This document shows positions 61,112 to 64,000 of a stretch of DNA of 64,000 nucleotides, in pieces. The DNA lies in NCBI RefSeq assembly GCF_000421165.1, contig NZ_ATWI01000016.1:1-64000 (forward strand). Reading direction: 5' to 3'. Each line of letters starts with the position of its first letter. The stretch's first letter is position 1. This DNA comes from Marinobacter daepoensis DSM 16072 (GTDB lineage Bacteria; Pseudomonadota; Gammaproteobacteria; Pseudomonadales; Oleiphilaceae). Below the pieces are notes generated by a model, which saw only the letters and a program-made list of their open reading frames with translations, did not search any database and was not told the origin of the DNA. Both the position numbers and the translations under genes were made by a program.

Positions 61112-62827
61112 ATGAGTGAGACTGTTATGAGCGCCAAGAGCTGTGCGACCGGCCTGAAAGTCGTCGTGTTATCCGCCGCAATGACGTCGGCCTTTCCCAT
61201 CTCGGCTGCTGTGATCAGCGGTGAGCTGAGCGATTCCAAAGGTGACCCCATTGCTGGCGCGCTTGTCCGCCTGAGCGATATTCAGCGCGGGGTTTCCGAG
61301 TCTGTCTACAGTGATGCCAAAGGCCGTTACGTTCTGGAAACGGCTCTTGACGGTGAGCTGAGGCTAAGGTTTCGCGCCCATTATTTCGCGGACTATGAAG
61401 AGCAGGTGGTTCTGGACGGAGCCGATGCCTGGCTCAGAAAAAATCTTTCAATGGAGACGCTGAACACGGATCGTGAGATTTCCGAGAGTCTGGCGGCGTC
61501 CTACCATTTTAACGAGTTGCCGTTTGATACGGAGGAAGAACAGCCCTTTACCCGTGACAAGTTTCAGTTAGAGTGTCTGTCTTGCCACCAACTCGGCAAT
61601 CCTTTTACCCGCACGGTTCGCCCGGCGGATTCATGGCAGCAGAGTGTGCGCCGCATGCATGCTTATATGGGGGCCGTGGGTATTACCGAAAAGGATGAGC
61701 GCCGGGCTGAGATCTTTGCCGAAGGTTTCAACGGCGAGCCCACAGAGATGCGCCCCGAGTTTCCTTATAACCAGGCCCTGGTGAACACCAAGGTATACGA
61801 GTTCCAGTTGCCAGGCTCTGGCGTGCCACACGATGCTTACGTGCACTCCGGGAACGGTCTGGTTTACACCGTAGACCAGTTTTCCGACGGCATGTTTGTT
61901 ACAGACCTGAATTCTGGTGAGACGGAGTTTGTTCCTCATCCGGAACAGGATATGCCTTTGGGAGGCATCTTTACCGTTCTGGGTGTCCCGCCGGCGATGA
62001 ACAAGGTTAATGTCCGTCACGGTCCACATTCTCTGGCAGAGGGGCAGGATGGCAAACTTTATGTGACCAACTCGTACTCGGCTTCTATTGGTGTGTTTAA
62101 CCCGGAAACCAACCGCTGGGAACAGAAAATCCCGCTTCCGGGAAATGCGCCCTATCCGCACACCATCCGGGTCGATAATGACGGCATTCTCTGGTTCAGT
62201 GTGGTTGGGACCGAGCAGATTGGCCGACTGGACCCGACCACGGGTGACATTACCCTGATTCAGTTGCCAGAGCCGCGCCCCGTTGCTATCACACCGGCGG
62301 TGCTGACCTACGGTGTAGCGGTGAGCAGCCATGATGGCTCGATCTGGTACAGCCGGTTGTGGGGCAATCGTATTGGGCGCATCGATGCGAAAACGCTGGA
62401 GGTGACTGAAATTGAGTCTCCGGTGTTTGGTCCCCGGCGTCTGCGTTTTGCTGAAGATGGAATTCTATGGCAGACCGGTTATGGTCATGGTCAACTGGCG
62501 CGCATCGACACCAAGACCATGCAGGTTAAGGTTTACGATATGCCGGAGTTCGCACCGGATGCTCGCCCGGGACCATACTCACTGAACATCGCTCCCAAAA
62601 CCGGTGATGTGTGGATCAACGAAACCATGACGGACCACATCTACCGCTTTGATCCGGTGGCGGAAGAATTCATCGCTTACCCGGCGCCTCTGCGGGGTAC
62701 CTACACCAGGGATGTCACGTTCTCTGAAAAGGGATGGGCCTGCATGACGAATAACCCGATTCCGGTTCAGGCTCTGGAGGAATTCACCGGTGTGTTGATG
62801 TGCCTGGACCCGAATTACCGGGATTAA
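61112..62827 (+). CDS. Exported CxxCH protein with Vgb-type beta-propeller
   Basis: 571 residues from ATG 61112 (ATG 61127, with GAGTGAG upstream, is an alternative; GTG 61085 is less likely). A signal peptide (VVVLSAAMTSAFPISAA) precedes a carboxypeptidase-regulatory-like domain (GELSDSKGDPIAGALVRLSD, YVLETALDGELRLRF). A single haem motif CLSCH follows at about Cys155. The C-terminal two thirds form a virginiamycin B lyase/streptogramin-lyase-type propeller with repeats such as PHTIRVDNDGILWFSVVGTEQIGRLDPTTG and GNRIGRIDAKTLEV. It acts in the periplasm; its enzyme activity is unproven. Confidence 0.85.
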   Translation: MSETVMSAKSCATGLKVVVLSAAMTSAFPISAAVISGELSDSKGDPIAGALVRLSDIQRGVSESVYSDAKGRYVLETALDGELRLRFRAHYFADYEEQVVLDGADAWLRKNLSMETLNTDREISESLAASYHFNELPFDTEEEQPFTRDKFQLECLSCHQLGNPFTRTVRPADSWQQSVRRMHAYMGAVGITEKDERRAEIFAEGFNGEPTEMRPEFPYNQALVNTKVYEFQLPGSGVPHDAYVHSGNGLVYTVDQFSDGMFVTDLNSGETEFVPHPEQDMPLGGIFTVLGVPPAMNKVNVRHGPHSLAEGQDGKLYVTNSYSASIGVFNPETNRWEQKIPLPGNAPYPHTIRVDNDGILWFSVVGTEQIGRLDPTTGDITLIQLPEPRPVAITPAVLTYGVAVSSHDGSIWYSRLWGNRIGRIDAKTLEVTEIESPVFGPRRLRFAEDGILWQTGYGHGQLARIDTKTMQVKVYDMPEFAPDARPGPYSLNIAPKTGDVWINETMTDHIYRFDPVAEEFIAYPAPLRGTYTRDVTFSEKGWACMTNNPIPVQALEEFTGVLMCLDPNYRD

Positions 62828-62871
62828 TACTGGTATCTGAGTTTTACCCTTAGTTGTTGTGCACGATCTTT

Positions 62872-62898
62872 GCCCGGACTCCTGGTTCGGGCTTTTTT
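62872..62898 (+). terminator. Terminator after the Vgb-like gene
   Basis: GCCCGGA (62872-62878) pairs with TTCGGGC (62886-62892) and is followed by TTTTTT. It is 45 bp past the stop codon. Confidence 0.85.
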
Positions 62899-62917
62899 AT
62901 TTCACGAAGGTTTCCCT

Positions 62918-63979
62918 TTACCGGAGCCAGCTTGGTCTTCGCCGCCGTTGTGACAGTAACCGGGGCATGGCCAGGATGCCGTGTTCTTTGCGCCAGTCAC
63001 TTGGGCTGATGCCATACCACCGCTGAAAGGCCCGGGAAAACGCGGCGAGGTCTGAGTATCCAAGGATTCCGGAGAGTTGGGTCAGGCTCAGGTTGGACTC
63101 TTTGAGATAGCGCTCGGCCATTTCCTGACGGGTCTGGTCCAGCAGCTTCTGGAACGAGGTGCCTTCCTCCGTCAGGTAACGCTGGAGGGAGCGGGCACTC
63201 AGCATCATGTAGTCGGCAATCAGGTCGATGGTTACCCTTCCGTTGGGGAGGAAGTTTTTCATCAGGTGTTGCACGTAGGAGGGGAGTTGCTCCGGTGAGA
63301 GTTCGTCGACTTTCTCCAGGTGCTCTCGCATCAGTGAGTGCAGCTGCTGATCGGCATCGGCCAGTGGCGTGTTGAGTACCTGAGCGTCAAAGATCCATCC
63401 GTTAGTTGTACTGTCGAATTGCGGGGTGATGCCGAGAATGCGGCTGTATGCCTGGGGTGAGGCGCCGGCGGCGCTGCGAAAATGCACGCCGTAGGGGTGC
63501 CAGTTGTTACCGAGCAGCATTTTCATGAATGTTTTTCCAACGCCCACGGCAAGCTCAGCGGCCTGACGAGTGGGGGTGCCTTCCTTGAGCATGGGTTCGT
63601 AACTCAGGACAACACACTCCCCTTCAATCGTGACCGCAACTTTTCCACCATGGCTGTGCAGGTAGTAAAAGTGCATCAGTTCGTTGATGGAGTCGCCAAC
63701 GGTTTTTGCATTTTTCAGCAGATAAAGCAGGCGCCCGAAAACGGCGGTTCCCTGAAAGGCCCCGTACTCCAGCCCGAACAGTGGATGTGAGGCCCTCTCA
63801 GCGCAAATTTCAAGGAGAGAGGCCAGGCGGGAGTATGAAATCAAGCTCTCGGGGTGCTCCAGTATGTCGGTCGGAAGCCTGGCTTCTGCGAGCATCTCGC
63901 GGTGGTCCAGCCCGTATTTTTCACAGAATTCGTCCAGACGCGCGAGTGCCGACGCTCTGGTGAGGTCCGTTTTAACCAT
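62918..63979 (-). CDS. AraC-family transcriptional regulator
   Basis: 353 residues from ATG 63979. An N-terminal ligand domain of the Arac_N type (about 20-215: LLEICAERASHPLFGLEYG, LMHFYYLHSHGGKVAV) is followed by the AraC double helix-turn-helix (YMMLSARSLQRYLTEEGTSFQKLLDQTRQEMAERYL, then LSQLSG-like LTQLSGILGYSDLAAFSRAFQRWYGISPSDWRK). It is convergent with the Vgb-like gene and is read outward to the window edge. Likely controls a nearby catabolic or lipid-related gene outside the window; the target is unknown. Confidence 0.93.
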   Translation of the reverse strand: MVKTDLTRASALARLDEFCEKYGLDHREMLAEARLPTDILEHPESLISYSRLASLLEICAERASHPLFGLEYGAFQGTAVFGRLLYLLKNAKTVGDSINELMHFYYLHSHGGKVAVTIEGECVVLSYEPMLKEGTPTRQAAELAVGVGKTFMKMLLGNNWHPYGVHFRSAAGASPQAYSRILGITPQFDSTTNGWIFDAQVLNTPLADADQQLHSLMREHLEKVDELSPEQLPSYVQHLMKNFLPNGRVTIDLIADYMMLSARSLQRYLTEEGTSFQKLLDQTRQEMAERYLKESNLSLTQLSGILGYSDLAAFSRAFQRWYGISPSDWRKEHGILAMPRLLSQRRRRPSWLR

Positions 63980-64000
63980 AATGTTTTTTCTGATGTGTTA

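Overview
This window is a chromosomal segment of a gammaproteobacterium, most likely Marinobacter or a close marine relative. That placement is inferred from the conserved rpsB-tsf-pyrH-frr-uppS-cdsA-dxr-rseP-bamA-skp-lpxD-fabZ-lpxA-lpxB-rnhB block, the neighbouring dapE/dapD/dapC/glnD/map cluster, an initiator tRNA of gammaproteobacterial type, moderately high GC and a condensin of MksB type. No rRNA, CRISPR array or intact insertion sequence was seen.

Bases 1-11,300 are accessory. They start with the 3' end of a type VI secretion spike gene (vgrG), then a DUF4123 loading chaperone, a VRR-NUC-type nuclease effector, a DUF3396 immunity protein and a small unknown gene, all overlapping or nearly so. 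Next come a 5'-truncated Rhs gene with a distinct toxin tip and a tiny AT-richer immunity-like gene, a perfect 15-bp inverted repeat, a 217-bp degraded copy of the end of a glyoxalase gene whose intact copy lies 3.5 kb further on, an orphan 659-codon reading frame, and a bile-acid/sodium symporter-family transporter. This is a toxin-delivery island with recombination scars.

Bases 11,300-37,500 are mostly core: a DUF1853 protein, an unusual Clp-N/P-loop ATPase with a small overlapping partner, a membrane-anchored cold-shock-domain protein, slyX, lysine/diaminopimelate genes (dapE, dapD, dapC), an ArsC-like reductase, glnD and map on the minus strand, then the long plus-strand translation/isoprenoid/envelope block from rpsB to rnhB, ending in tRNA-fMet with its own promoter and a strong terminator.

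Bases 37,500-51,500 hold a lipoprotein phosphatase, a small fibronectin-like lipoprotein, a three-part signalling operon (response regulator, LysM-FecR protein, CHASE2 histidine kinase) whose kinase gene is split by a frameshift in a run of eight G, topoisomerase III, a BolA protein, a YciO/Sua5 protein, a chemoreceptor with a periplasmic CxxCH haem motif, and a metallo-beta-lactamase-fold hydrolase.

Bases 51,576-57,323 encode the most interesting system: a tightly coupled four-gene SMC-like operon (TOPRIM nuclease, MksB/JetC-like ATPase, MksF/JetA-like kleisin, MksE/JetB-like protein) related to MksBEFG/Wadjet plasmid-defence condensins. It has a rotated gene order and a compact nuclease subunit. 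The rest holds a diguanylate cyclase, an unknown membrane protein, a YdhR-like protein, a relic of a multihaem cytochrome, an exported CxxCH/Vgb-type beta-propeller protein and an AraC-type regulator.
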